DNA of 64,000 bases from Aplidium turbinatum (Eukaryota; Chordata; Ascidiacea; Aplousobranchia; Polyclinidae). A program made the position numbers and the translations under genes. The stretch spans positions 1,178,001 to 1,242,000 of the forward strand of contig OU964926.1 in assembly GCA_918807975.1 (NCBI GenBank), read 5' to 3'. Positions within the stretch are counted from its first letter, which is position 1. The number at the start of each line of letters is the position of its first letter. Shown one piece after another: positions 34,884 through 44,779 of this stretch. The notes beneath the pieces are model-generated. The model had not been told where the DNA came from, made no database searches, and saw nothing but the letters and a program-made list of their open reading frames with translations.

Positions 34884-34921
34884 CCTTCTGATGATCCGTT
34901 AGGTGAAACAATTTGTAAAGG
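34884..34921 (+). ncRNA. hammerhead ribozyme-like motif, family B, right arm
   Basis: Stem I pairs CCTT with AAGG. The core has CTGATGA and GAAAC. Stem II is short (CC-GTTA-GG closed by a T-T mismatch), and stem III is A-T, C-G, A-T with a 3-base loop. The cleavage triplet would be GTA. The weak stem II makes activity uncertain. Confidence 0.55.
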
Positions 34922-36620
34922 CTTCAGATAGTAATAACTATATTTGATTTAATTTGCTCTGCTTTGCCTTTTTGCTTGGCATTGAGCACTTTTTGTAGTA
35001 TTAATAGTTTTCATTGTTTTGATTGTCAACAGATATAGCAACAACAAAGAAAATTTCATCTAGAGATTGCATCACTTTGTTAAAGAAGGTTCGAAGCAAC
35101 TGTGTACTTATCTTTTCAATTGGCACCAGGCACACAACATCTTTATATTTTTTGCATACTGATTGCACCATAAATGTCAACACAGTTTTCGCTCGTTGGC
35201 CTTCCTCTGTTAATCCAATGAAAGCGCCATTGCAATATTCAACCCTCTGTGCAGTGTATACCTCATCAATAAGCAAGGTTATCATTTTTTCTCTTTCAGA
35301 TAAGTCGACAGTTCGTTGCTTCAGGTATTGCAAATCTATAGATGTAGTCTCTAGATTACAATCACTTGAAACTTGCTGGAGTATTCTCACTGATGGCAGT
35401 ATAAAAAACTCACTAAGTTTTTTGTATAGTGAGTTGCTAGTAAGCTGTCACAGAAACGACATGGTTAGCAACCTGGACCTGGGTGAATACCGTCGGCTAT
35501 TTTTATCAATGTACAACAACTGAAGTTGCTCGGACGCAAATTGAATTAGGGGTAAACCTTCATCTTGGCTTTCGTTTTCTTCTAGGTTTGCCTTGCATTG
35601 CTCAAGCGCTGCAACAGCCGACTTGGCAAAAGTCTTACTATTGTTACCGCTTGGTGATTCTAGAAGGTTTTTGCAGAATGCCAGAATATTGCAAAGCTCT
35701 GATACTTTGCTTAATGAATCAGAGCTCATCAGATGCTGAAATGTTTCTTGTGGGCTGTGGCACAGAAATAGAACATACAAATGCATGCACATTGCACATC
35801 TAAACTTTCCCCTACCACCAAAGATGCCATTAACTTAGAAGAAATGTGGCTGCCATTGTTATATGTTATAAAGTGGAATTCCAAAGAAGATTCTTTTAAC
35901 AATTTGATATATCCAAATAAAATAACCACTTCATTGAGTTTATCTTTTAAATAACCCAAATCACAACAAAAGTCTTGCAACAGAAATTCATCATTTTGAT
36001 CCTGAAGTTTAGCTTTGTCTTTTTTCAGTCTTTCTGTGGCAATTGCAGCAGAAGTTGAGTGCTAAACTGGAGATTTTGTCAGATAGTGAGACAGGTCAGC
36101 AAAAATGCGAGGCACTGCTGATGGCTTCAACCGTGGCTGATTAAGTTTCACAGACTTTCTGCGTTGTTGGCGATCTAAGTGGCTATCGGTTAATGTTGTT
36201 TCAAAATCATCTCCATAGAAATGCTTACCACAAATTCTTGTGTATGGTGTCACAGTTAAATTTTCTCTGAATATTGCTCTAATCCAAGCCTTAAACATTT
36301 CAGTATTTGCTGGAAATGGAAACATTTAAACTTTTTCCCAGTTCTTTTAAACGCACGATTACCAGCTTTGCACCCTGGAGCACAACAATAGTATATCCCA
36401 TATTGTTATTGCATAAAAAAATTTATAGTGCTGGAGCAGAATTTCACCTTGAACTGTAATATTGTGCAAGTAAAAAAGCTACAAGTAAAAAGAATTACTG
36501 TTTTAGGGAGTTACAGTTCAGTTAGGGTACAATAGAGTAAGCAAAATTGTATGTTTTGGTTAATAAATAGCATTAATAGTTTCTATTCTGCAGCATATGA
36601 AATAAATGTGTTTTGCAAAG

Positions 36621-36700
36621 GATGCAACCTATTTCGTCCCCTTAACAATTCGTACTCCGATTTCGTCCCCTGAAATCGGGGTACGAAATAGGTTGCACCC
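36621..36700. mobile_element. 80-bp palindromic MITE, MULE-like
   Basis: The sequence is almost a perfect inverted repeat (GATGCAACCTATTTCGT with the inverse ACGAAATAGGTTGCACCC). It is flanked by the 10-bp duplication TTTTGCAAAG. A 9-11 bp duplication suggests Mutator-like elements. Confidence 0.75.
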
Positions 36701-37299
36701 TTTTGCAAAGCTTTATATTTAGTTAGGCTATAGTAGGCTATATAGCCTACAGTATTACATATGATTAAAATATAGTAGGCAGTCATTTTTTAATGCCAGA
36801 TTAACCTCAATTGTCTCTTTGCAAAATTGGACAGTTAAGCCTGACACCACTACACAACTGTTTTCATGTGCCACTTATCAGTAACTTTTGGAAAGAGTTA
36901 GGCTTTATGCATAAAAAGGTCAGTTAGGGTCAGGTAATCTACTCCTTCTTGAATAATACTGATTTTAGCACTAACCACACAGTGAACACCCTTATAAACC
37001 AATTGTAACATTAAAATATATTTTTACTCACAGGCTACAATGTCTTGTAAATTGGCTTTACAATTAAACTAAACTATACAGTAGCCCACAGATCAGGTTA
37101 ATCACCGATAACCATAGTCTACTGATTTCCTGTGCTCAATGGCTGCTGACCAGTGCTGAGTACTGTGCAAATGTGCCATCACTGCCATGTATAAGTGTAC
37201 CGTCAGTTGGCGTCAAAAATGAACACTAGGGGCGTAGTTGCACATCCCGTACTAGTTAAGGTATCCCTGGGTTTACCGCTGTGACCACATGGCTCAAAC

Positions 37300-37890
37300 T
37301 GATGTTAAAAAGAGCAGGCGTTGGATCATCGTAAAAAGTATAATTTTATTTGCGAAGCCAAAAAAAACACGAAGTAATTGCTGAATAAGTGACTTTCTTG
37401 TCACAAGAGTCTCATGAAAAGCCTGGCGATTTGAAATTTTGCTTTAAATAGTCTTTTGACAAATCTATTTTTGATGGTTGACATCGGCAACCATTTCATT
37501 TTTTCTTTGCTGCTTCATCTGTTTTTAAAATCTAAGCCTCTCATTTTATGCTTATGTATTCTTTTCAACCCTGTTGTGTCTTGCCTGTCTTTTTTATAAT
37601 TTTGTTTTCGAAATTCAAACTTTTTTTTCACTTCATGCTGCTCTTTTTTCCTTTTCAGGTTCTGGTGCTTACCTGTAACGAATCCACCTACTTGCATCAC
37701 GCAACCAACAAAGTAACTTTTTGTCTGACTCCATGATGATCACACAACATATTTGAATCATCACAATTACCATTGTCGCAAAACAAAGTACCAACCAACA
37801 GCTGCTACAGCCTTACAAACAGCAAAAATGCTTAATATAATTAAAAACCAAGACGACTAACGCCGCTAAGTGTACTTAGTTAGCACGAAC
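37300..37890. other. no gene recognised, right flank of the nested stack
   Basis: This continues the sequence left of 14545 once the foldback element and everything in it are removed. It may be part of the P1 element's upstream side or host DNA. No domain is seen. Confidence 0.4.
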
Positions 37891-37978
37891 ATGAAATCAA
37901 GAAAAAGGAAGAAAGCAACTTCGAGGAAACATGACACGACCACAGTTAAACCATTGCCCGTAACAGACGATGTCATCG
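37891..37978 (+). CDS. candidate first coding exon of an unknown gene
   Basis: An ATG at 37891 opens 29 codons (MKSRKRKKATSRKHDTTT, then VKPLPVTDDVI) and runs into a strong donor, G|GTAAG, in phase 1. The basic start could be a nuclear-localisation stretch. The family A insert at 37984 begins just after GTAAG and duplicates this donor on its far side. I found no partner exon, so it may be chance or the start of a gene whose next exon lies beyond the transposons. Confidence 0.35.
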
Positions 37979-37983
37979 GTAAG

Positions 37984-38137
37984 TTTTCATAATGTCTTTT
38001 TAAACATTCTTTTTGGGTCAATAATGCCTTTTTAGACATTACTTTTAAAAAAATAAAAAAGAGTCAAAAGGCATGGAAATTTCACTCTGTGTGGAGCTAC
38101 ATGTACTTGAGAGGTTAACTGTTATTTTTTTAATCAC
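37984..38137 (+). mobile_element. family A hammerhead repeat, 3' fragment, 154 bp
   Basis: The 11-bp duplication TCATCGGTAAG flanks the insert (37973-37983 and 38138-38148). The sequence matches the 3' end of the 601-bp unit seen at 55491 and 62006 and ends with the same GTTATTTTTTTAATCAC-type terminus. Its left end lies about nine bases beyond the predicted self-cleavage point of the unit. Confidence 0.85.
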
Positions 38138-38221
38138 TCATCGGTAAGTCTTTGAACTTTCATTCCATCCGTATCATGTTTTGTATAGCCTACGCATCTC
38201 TGGGTATTTCGGCCTCGTGGC

Positions 38222-39736
38222 CAGATTGGCCTTTTTAAGGCCAAATTTCTCGAATTTGGCCTTTTTTAAAGTCTGTTGGCCTTAGAAATTATACGTTTGG
38301 CCTTTTTTAAAATTTACTCTTCAAAATGCATACTAATCAATATTTCTCATATATCGCAGCCTTATCAGATGAAACCATCACCATTATTCAATACATGTTC
38401 TATGCTTGTTTAATAGTCGTAATGTGACGCCGGCGCCGAGTTAGACTGCGCTCACCCGCTAACGTAGCCAGTGGTGCCAGATGTCACCACTGTAGCGGAT
38501 TAAAACTCATCCGCTACAATCCTTTCATACTTGCTACCTTTTGGGCTACTTTCAGAATCATTTTTGCTACAATTTATTAAAATCCGGTACAAGTCATAAA
38601 ATATCGATAAATATGAATATTATAGATATTATTTTAGAATTATAATGTAACGCTCAAATTATATTATAACGCTCAAAAGTAGCCTATACAGAAACGTAAC
38701 GTGTTTACGTTTCGATCGACCGGTAGTCTAACACAACCGCAGGCTTGCCAGCCGAGTACCGTGTGATGTGCAAGGTGAATATATTGCCAAAACTAAGCAA
38801 CATTTCTACAGATGAAAAAACCAAGAAATACCTAAATAAAATACCAAACTCCTCTTAAAGTTCTCTCACTAAATTTGTCCATGAAGTCACTGATTCAGAC
38901 AAAATAGCAGAAATTGATCTTAGTTTAACCATAGCGTGCCATGCATCTATTCGCTCAATTGATCACATTGGTGACGTTGTGAAGTATCATGGTAATATTT
39001 TCACTAGTTAGCCTACTGCTGTAAAAACAAAGCTTAGAAACAGAACACAAATTCAACTATTGGAAGTTGTCATAAAAATTCGTTCTCATCTGTTGGACCA
39101 AAAAATGTGTTGCAAAGACTTCAAGTGCACCCCAGATATGATTGAATTTCACAACAGTGCAGGGCCGTAGCCAAACCGCAGAGCAAGGGGGGCCAACTTT
39201 TTTTAGGAGGGGCCGAAAAAAGAAAAAACGGGAAAGATGGGCAAAATCATTATAATTGTAGCTGTTGCTCGAGAACGTTGGGATTTGGCCAGGGGGGGCG
39301 AAATTTTTTTCAGGGGAGTCGAGGCCCCCCTGGCCCCCGGCTGGCTACGGGTCTGCAACAGTGAGAATTTGTATATTTCATCAGAAAATGAATAAACCAA
39401 CTATTTAGAAGAAATTCTTAATAATCCAAGAAAATATAAGTAAATTTGTTAAATATAGGCCTATGTACTGTAACTATGTATATTTCATTATTTTTAATAT
39501 AAACAGGTAAATATCCATTTGGCCTTCTTTATCTAATCTTTTCCTTGTTTTGGCCTTTTTTTTGTATTATTTTGCATTAAGACCTTTTCATAGTCTGGCA
39601 ACCGTGATTACAATGCTTATTTTATCTTGTTTGAGTTTGGCATATTTTTGGCCTTTTTTCTACTTGTTTGGCCTTAAGTTGGCCTTTTTTCTTGGTGAGT
39701 TTGGCCTTTTTTGCAAATTTCAGTCTGGCAACCCTG
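38222..39736 (+). mobile_element. hAT element with a decayed transposase, 1.5 kb
   Basis: It begins CAGATTGGCC and ends TCTGGCAACCCTG, flanked by the 8-bp duplication CTCGTGGC (38214-38221 and 39737-39744). TTGGCCTTTTT words crowd both ends. A + frame near 38870-39000 reads DKIAEIDLSLTIACHASIRS and then IDHIGDVVK, like the region after the zinc finger in hAT proteins. A 196-bp MITE sits inside. Confidence 0.82.
39160..39355. mobile_element. hAT MITE, 196 bp
   Basis: The ends CAGGGCCGTAGCCA and TGGCTACGGGTCTG are inverted and are flanked by the 8-bp duplication CAACAGTG. GGGGGGCC runs lie inside both ends. Confidence 0.88.
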
Positions 39737-40699
39737 CTCGTGGCAGTCACCGAATCTTTTCAAAACAATACTACCTAGCTTAAAGAACTCTAAAGCAGTG
39801 GTTCTCAACCGGGGGTCCGCGGACCCCAAGGGATCCTTGAAGCGATTTTAGGGGGTCCGCGAAAGTTTCCGAGTTTTCAGCATTATTGATAAATTACGAA
39901 ATTTAAAAATTGTTTGTGCTTTGTTTATGTATTGAACCTACAGTGATTCTCACTAGAACGTAAGTCGTAAGCACTGGTGCATCGTTTGAAATTTCAAAGG
40001 ACATGACACAAAGGTTTGGTTTTTTAACTAAAAATATAAGGCTATGTTCAACTTGATTCCTTTGATACAGCAGATTGTTGATCAATGATTAACTTAGAAA
40101 TGTAAACGTTAGTCAGCAGTCTATCACCACTCACAGTTTTGCAATGACTGCAATTATAACGACCTAATATTGATTACAAATGAAAATTTCTTGGTAACGG
40201 TCGCAAGTATTTTATTAACTTTAGATAAAATTTGTAGAAAAACATCAAATGAGCATATAAATTACTGATGTTTGATCCTGTGTGCCAACATAGGCCTATA
40301 GCTCATAAGCAGAGGCGTAGCAACCGCCCTCCGAACCCTCCGATCGGAGGGGGCCCCGCAAGGAATGAGGGCCCCTCCACCGAAATTTTTGGAAGACTAT
40401 CGAAATACAGGATATAGGCTAACCACGTGGTCACAAACGCACGCGAAATAGCAGAGCTTATTGGTATTGAGCAGGTGTTTTCATAAAACATAGTACGTAG
40501 GAATAATGTTTGGTTAAGAAAGTGCTGATGATTCGAGTCGTCTTTCTGCTGAAGAAAACTTCAAATCGCGATTTTTTCTTGTTCTTACTGATCAAGCCAT
40601 GTCTTCTGTTTCTTTGCGCTTTAACCAACTCGTGGAGTGATACAAGTTGTTTGAATTTCTATACAACGCTAGCAGCCTGAAGAAGTGTCTCAGAGAAAA

Positions 40700-41000
40700 T
40701 GGTTGGGTTGGTTGGATTTGAATCTTTATCCTCGGACTGACAAAGCCCTGATTGGTTATTCCTGGTAGTTACGCATACTTGTAGAGGCTCTTGACACAGG
40801 GCCGGTTACCTAGATTGGCAAAGTGAAATTTCTGATTGTTGAAGTGTTGTTGCCGGGAAATTATTCCATTCACTAGGTGCCGCTGAATGGAGAGCAGTCC
40901 TGAAATGCCTTGCTCAAGCGCACACCCCGAGAGTCGAACTTGCGCCGAGTGGTCTTGAGCGAGCACGCAACCACTACTGAGCTAATGGGGCGGACAATGG
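40700..41000 (-). repeat. tRNA-derived SINE, family 1, copy 2
   Basis: Read on the minus strand, the head has a B-box-like stretch near 40935 and the tail TTTGTCAGTCCGAGGATAAA, matching the copies at 9754 and 45768. The last bases (left side) run into GGATTTGAATC. Confidence 0.75.
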
Positions 41001-41374
41001 AACTGGACAATCACTGCAAAAAAATTAAAAGAAAAACGGGAGACATTGATGCCAACGAACTAATAATGGAATTGAATCGTTTTATTTATGTCATCGAGAA
41101 AGAGAGAGGACTTGTCACGGCAAGTATTTTTTTAACGTACAAGAACAGCCTTCAGGAGATATATCCGAATCTTTGCATTTGCACCAGAATTCTTCTGACC
41201 GACCACACCAGTTACAGTTACTGTCGCCAGTGCTGAAAGGACCATCAGCAGAATGAAACTGATCAAGAATATCCTGCGCTTAACCGTGACAGATGACAGG
41301 CTTTCTGCTCTTGCAATTACCATCGAAAACAAGATTGCCAAATCCCTGGACCATGACCCATTACAATTTGCGTA
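40990..41374 (+). pseudogene. hAT transposase C-terminal remnant
   Basis: The + frames read ELIMELNRFIYVIEKERG, then NSLQEIYPNLCICTRILLT, then after a frame change MKLIKNILRLTVTDDRLS followed by ALAITIENKIAKSLDHD. This is the dimerisation region of TTF-type zinc-finger hAT transposases (usual pattern: RILLT...SAERSFSKLKLIK..LRS). At least one frameshift is visible near 41230. Confidence 0.75.
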
Positions 41375-41457
41375 GAACAAGGCTCGAAAGAAGCGCTTTG
41401 CATAATTATGGAATATATGTCCACACTGTCACTGTATAGACCTATGTATACAACTAG

Positions 41458-41735
41458 TCATCATCATCATTAAGTTCCTTCCTCTCGTCGAGGGTTGGAG
41501 GCAATGAGACGCCAAGTTTCTCTGTTGTAAGATTTTTCTACTGCAGTTTTGTAGTTAAGTCCTGACCAGTCTTCAATATCATTAGTCCAAATTCTTGGTG
41601 GTTTGCTCTTTTTCGTTTGCCGTTCATTTTTCCTTCTAGTAGTTGTCTTTGAATAGAATTATTGCGAATCATGTGGCCAAAATATTTCAATTTTCTTGAT
41701 TTAATTGTTTGTAGAACTTCCATGTTGGTTTGTAA
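41458..41735 (-). repeat. RTE-like LINE 3' fragment
   Basis: On the minus strand this repeats the last 280 bases of the LINE at 19131-22724, including MEVLQTIKSRKLKYFGHMIR and the TGATGATGATGA tail. It is a strongly 5'-truncated copy. Confidence 0.88.
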
Positions 41736-41921
41736 CTAATGCAACTAATGCTAATGTAAAAATTAGCTTTCAACAAAGAAATCAGTAGATTTCCAATAAA
41801 TTTACTTTCGCTAACGAGTCCGCTAAATTTTTTAAATATTAGCGAGTATTAACCGTATCTGTCACTGCTTCCTTTTGGCGCCAAGAGTTATTGGCCGAGA
41901 CCATCAGGTCTTATTGTCTCA

Positions 41922-41985
41922 AGTAATTAGCAATAAGAGAGACGTAAGACCATCAGGTCTTACGTCTCTCTTATTGCTAATTACT
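41922..41985. repeat. perfect hairpin, about 29-bp arms
   Basis: GTAATTAGCAATAAGAGAG at 41923 continues to GACGTAAGACC and is followed after ATCA by its exact inverse, ending CTTATTGCTAATTAC at 41984. A related partial word (ACCATCAGGTCTTATTG) lies at 41900. Confidence 0.9.
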
Positions 41986-42698
41986 CCGTCGGCTTATATC
42001 AAATAACAACGGGAAAAAGTAACCCGTTGGTCAAAAGACTTATCTATCACTTTAATCAATTTATTTCGCAAAATATATTCGTGATTGTGTATTTTAGGTA
42101 GAAAAGGTGATAAAGACTCGGTTTTTGACCTATTTTCGCCATTTCTTGGTCAAATTTCTCAGTTCACATTTTATTTTGAAAGTCCTCTTGCATAGAACAC
42201 AGAATTTCATCAATTTTGTTTTTCCGTTTCTGTGCAAACAGTATTCCATGCACTTTTTGCACTACAAAGCAATTTGCGCAAATAATAAATTACCTTCCTA
42301 ATCATTGTCTGCCAGCAAAGAATGACTCATATCGCGTCAAAGACCAACTCCCTACTCAGACAGCAAAATCGACATTGAATCAATGTAAAAATGACGGATT
42401 TTGCTGCCTGGGTAGAGAATGGAATTTTAGCGCTGTTGCGTAATGAATAACAAACACAAAATAAAACCGCACGCTAATAGTAAACTGTCAATCAAGCTAT
42501 TGAATATCAGGAAATCTCTTGCATTTTATAACTGGTTGTGACAAAAGGTTTATGGTGAACTTCACAATTATCCGATACCAACATAATCGGGATTAAAAGT
42601 TGGGGCAAGAAAAAAAAGTAAAAGTCAAGAAATCTCAGGTTTCTAGCGTCACTGCTTCTATGTGAAATTGCTGAATTAGCAGAGGGCGAGACCATTAA

Positions 42699-43300
42699 CC
42701 CTATCTTGATACGAGCTGTTTTCGTACGCGGAAAGCACGTCACGGGCTATCTTAGCCCCGTGCTAATTAATCGCTAATAACGGTAGTTATAAAAATCACA
42801 GAACCAAAATATTTTACAAGGTAATAGCCATGTGTATTGTGCGTTTAAAAATTAAATTTTTACCTAACAAATTTATTGAAATAAAGCGTTTGAGATGAAA
42901 AAACGTCAGAAAGTCGGTTTTTATTCTAATTTCCTGAAAATAGCTTCAAAATTGAAATTTTTGAATTATAACTAAACTAAACAAAAAATTACTTTTGCTC
43001 ATTAATATAAGGCATTTTTGAACGTTTCTACACTTCAAAGTAATTGCACTACCATTTATATTGCACTAATATTAACATATATATAACTAGCATTGCACGA
43101 AATTATCTAGTCACCTGAGACAAAATGCTTATTGTGAAAGGCAGGAAGGTAGAAAAAGACCAGTTTAGGTTTTGAAAATTCGCAAATAATAAAAACTAAA
43201 AGTCAAGAAATTTCACATTTCTAGCATATTTCCTTCTGTGAAATGTTTCACTAATAGAGTGGGGCGTCCTCATAAAACCCCGTGTCGTATTAAGGTAGGG
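42699..43300. mobile_element. piggyBac MITE copy 1, 602 bp
   Basis: TTAA flanks both sides (42695-42698 and 43301-43304). The ends are CCCTATCTTGATACGA and the inverted CGTATTAAGGTAGGG, giving the CCC start and TTAA target of piggyBac. The same element, inverted, is at 63055-63657. Confidence 0.88.
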
Positions 43301-43707
43301 TTAAGGTCTACGCCAGTAACAGATACGGTTAACTGTGTGGTGTGTAGGCCTATACATAAAATGAACCCTGCATGTTGTGTAAAATAAATACCACATTCCA
43401 GTTTCTGCGTTGGAAGGGGCCCTGGACTTATGTTCGGAGGGGGCCACGTTCTTTGTTGCTACGGCCCTGCTCATAAGTCATAACATAACTTCGTCAATCT
43501 CATCAATTGCGTTGCGAATTGAGCAAATTCTACTAAGTGTGTTGCTTCGAAACTTATGTAGGCCTAACATTATGTAACATATGATTCCATAAGGAGACGC
43601 GATATAGAAAAATTTCAAATGGAATTTTTTAGGGGTCCGCGACCGCTTCGAAGCATGTTCGAAGGTACCAAAAGGGTCCACCAAGACAAAAAGGTTGAGA
43701 ACCACTG

Positions 43708-44285
43708 CTCTAAAGTTATAAGGGTTGTCTAAACTCTAAATATTAATTGTGCGAAAAGTCGCTCAAATTTATTAATAGCACCGGCAACAATTCAACACAT
43801 ATTTGTAACCGAATTAAGAAGTTCTGGTGGCATTGCTTTAAAATTTTACGGTTTACTCAAAATACGAAAATTGGAAGTTCCTCTTTTAGTCACGGTGTCG
43901 TTTGTCGGCTAACCCACTTACTTACAACTTGGCAAAAGTCTTGGCTCATATTTGCAAGTTTTCATTCGGTTGTACTAAAGTATTTAATACAGTTGTTATA
44001 AGGTTTGCAACATTTAATGAAGGCCAAAGTAAACAGTTAGTTTTCTGTTGTCAATGTTAATTAAGTATCAGTATTCAATGCACTGAGATTTGACAAAATC
44101 TGAGCTTCTAACATTATATATGAAATACCAGTAATAATATTAGTTGGTAGGCTATTAGAAATTACATCAAAGTATCTAAATAAAGTTGTCATAAGAATGA
44201 AGTTGTCTGCTGTCCACAGAGCAGCATTTTAAAAATTCAGGCCCTTAAGTGATACTTTTTAAAACTTCAATTTGGCATAATACTG
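43708..44285. other. no gene recognised
   Basis: AT-rich sequence between two transposon blocks. I see nothing in it. Confidence 0.4.
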
Positions 44286-44475
44286 CAAGGGCCACCAGTG
44301 GCGGCTCGTCAGAGCGTGCTGCGGTACTGCAGCACCCCACGGCGTAATTTCACCTGTTACACATAAACCTGTTGTTAAAACAATGAAAACTATTAATACT
44401 ACAAAAAGTGCTCATTGCCAAGCAAAAAGGCAAAGCAGAGCGAATTAAATCAAATATAGTTATTACTATCTGAAG

Positions 44476-44513
44476 CCTTTACAAATTGTTTCACCTAACG
44501 GATCATCAGAAGG
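44476..44513 (-). ncRNA. hammerhead ribozyme-like motif, family B, left arm
   Basis: Same fold as at 34884: CCTT/AAGG stem I, CTGATGA, weak CC/GG stem II, GAAAC, 3-bp stem III and a GTA cleavage triplet, read on the minus strand. Confidence 0.55.
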
Positions 44514-44741
44514 TATGAAAAAACATGCAAACAGCAAAGAATCGATAATTCTGAAAAGATATTAAATATTACAACTGTAATTTAATCTGCCAAAAAAATC
44601 TCTAAACCCAAATCTAAACCAAATCCAAAGCCAAATCCAAATCTAAACCCAAAAAAATCTCTAAAGGTTTAGAGATTTTTTGGCAGATTAAATTACTTTT
44701 TCAGAATTATCGATTCTTTGCTGTTTGCATGTTTTTTCAGA

Positions 44742-44779
44742 CCTTCTGATGATCCGTTAGGTGAAACAATTTGTAAAGG
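44742..44779 (+). ncRNA. hammerhead ribozyme-like motif, family B, right arm
   Basis: Inverted partner of the previous motif with the same intact core. The two could also pair with each other in a read-through transcript and block folding. Confidence 0.55.

Larger units (their letters stand above)
34064..35020. mobile_element. family B hammerhead repeat, inverted dimer, 957 bp
   Basis: The 12-bp duplication GATTGTCAACAG flanks the insert (34052-34063 and 35021-35032). Its two ends are inverted copies of each other (CTATCTGAAGCCTTTACAAA at the left; the inverse at 34901-34931). Each arm carries a hammerhead-like core. The middle holds repeated TTTTTACAGGTTATAAAT words and a tandem pair (34705-34850). 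It splits the P2 transposase in its DN motif. A second family member is at 44377-44808. Confidence 0.82.
33143..36325 (-). pseudogene. P-element transposase of P2, with THAP domain, broken
   Basis: Read right to left. At 36325-36062 a THAP zinc finger shows WIRAIFRENL, ICGKHFYGDDF, then KPSAVPRIF, the C2CH DNA-binding domain of P transposases. At about 35500 KNSRRYSPRSRLLTMSFL matches the family's YSP motif. At 35390-35001 LLIDEVYTAQRVEYCNGAF, TVLTFMVQSVCKKYKDVV and VVAISVDNQ follow the catalytic core (LxDE and DN motifs). The DN motif is split by the hammerhead insertion at 34064. A later piece, 33385-33143, reads LFLLFDFTHNFKNIFNNFVN. Several frame changes separate the pieces. Confidence 0.85.
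31121..37269 (-). mobile_element. P element P2, 6.1 kb, with nested insertions
   Basis: The inverted ends are CAGAGATACTTAAACTA and CAGGGATACCTTAACTA. An 8-bp duplication GGTTTACC flanks the element (31113-31120 and 37270-37277). A subterminal inverted motif GCGCCAACTGAAGGTAC lies at 31166, with its near match inverted at 37197-37214. Drosophila P elements have the same design of terminal plus subterminal repeats. A minus-strand transposase with a THAP domain is present but broken. A hAT element, a hammerhead repeat and an 80-bp MITE lie inside. Confidence 0.9.
18206..37287 (+). mobile_element. BEL/Pao LTR retrotransposon, fossil, with nested insertions
   Basis: This LTR element has a 5' LTR, a leader, gag- and pol-like remains and a 3' LTR. 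A 5-bp target site flanks it (TATGG at 18201-18205 and CATGG at 37288-37292, one difference). It is broken, with many breaks. Three LINEs lie in its body and a P element splits its 3' LTR. The two LTRs differ at only about 1% of positions by eye, so the insertion is fairly recent. BEL/Pao is favoured by the gag zinc knuckles, the RT type and the integrase C-terminal domain. Confidence 0.88.
41848..43332. mobile_element. TTAA-ended element with a long hairpin
   Basis: The left end TTAACCGTATCTGTCACTG and the right end CAGTAACAGATACGGTTAA are inverted, suggesting TTAA target duplications as in piggyBac or Kolobok, although the next bases are not the usual CCC. A perfect hairpin lies at 41922-41985 and a piggyBac MITE at 42699-43300. 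No coding sequence is seen. Confidence 0.5.
40310..43469 (+). mobile_element. hAT element with a transposase C-terminus and nested repeats, 3.2 kb
   Basis: It starts CAGAGGCGTAGCAACC and ends TTGCTACGGCCCTG, with the 8-bp duplication CTCATAAG (40302-40309 and 43470-43477). A + strand transposase remnant lies at about 41000-41374. A SINE, a LINE fragment, a TTAA-flanked element and a piggyBac MITE make up the rest. Confidence 0.87.
39796..43707. mobile_element. hAT element (about 750 bp) split by a 3.2-kb insertion
   Basis: The ends CAGTGGTTCTCAACC and GGTTGAGAACCACTG are perfect inverted repeats. CTCTAAAG flanks them (39788-39795 and 43708-43715). GGGGGTCCGCGGACCCC and AGGGGTCCGCGACC lie near the ends. 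Its own sequence is non-coding, and the element at 40310-43469 lies inside. Confidence 0.9.
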
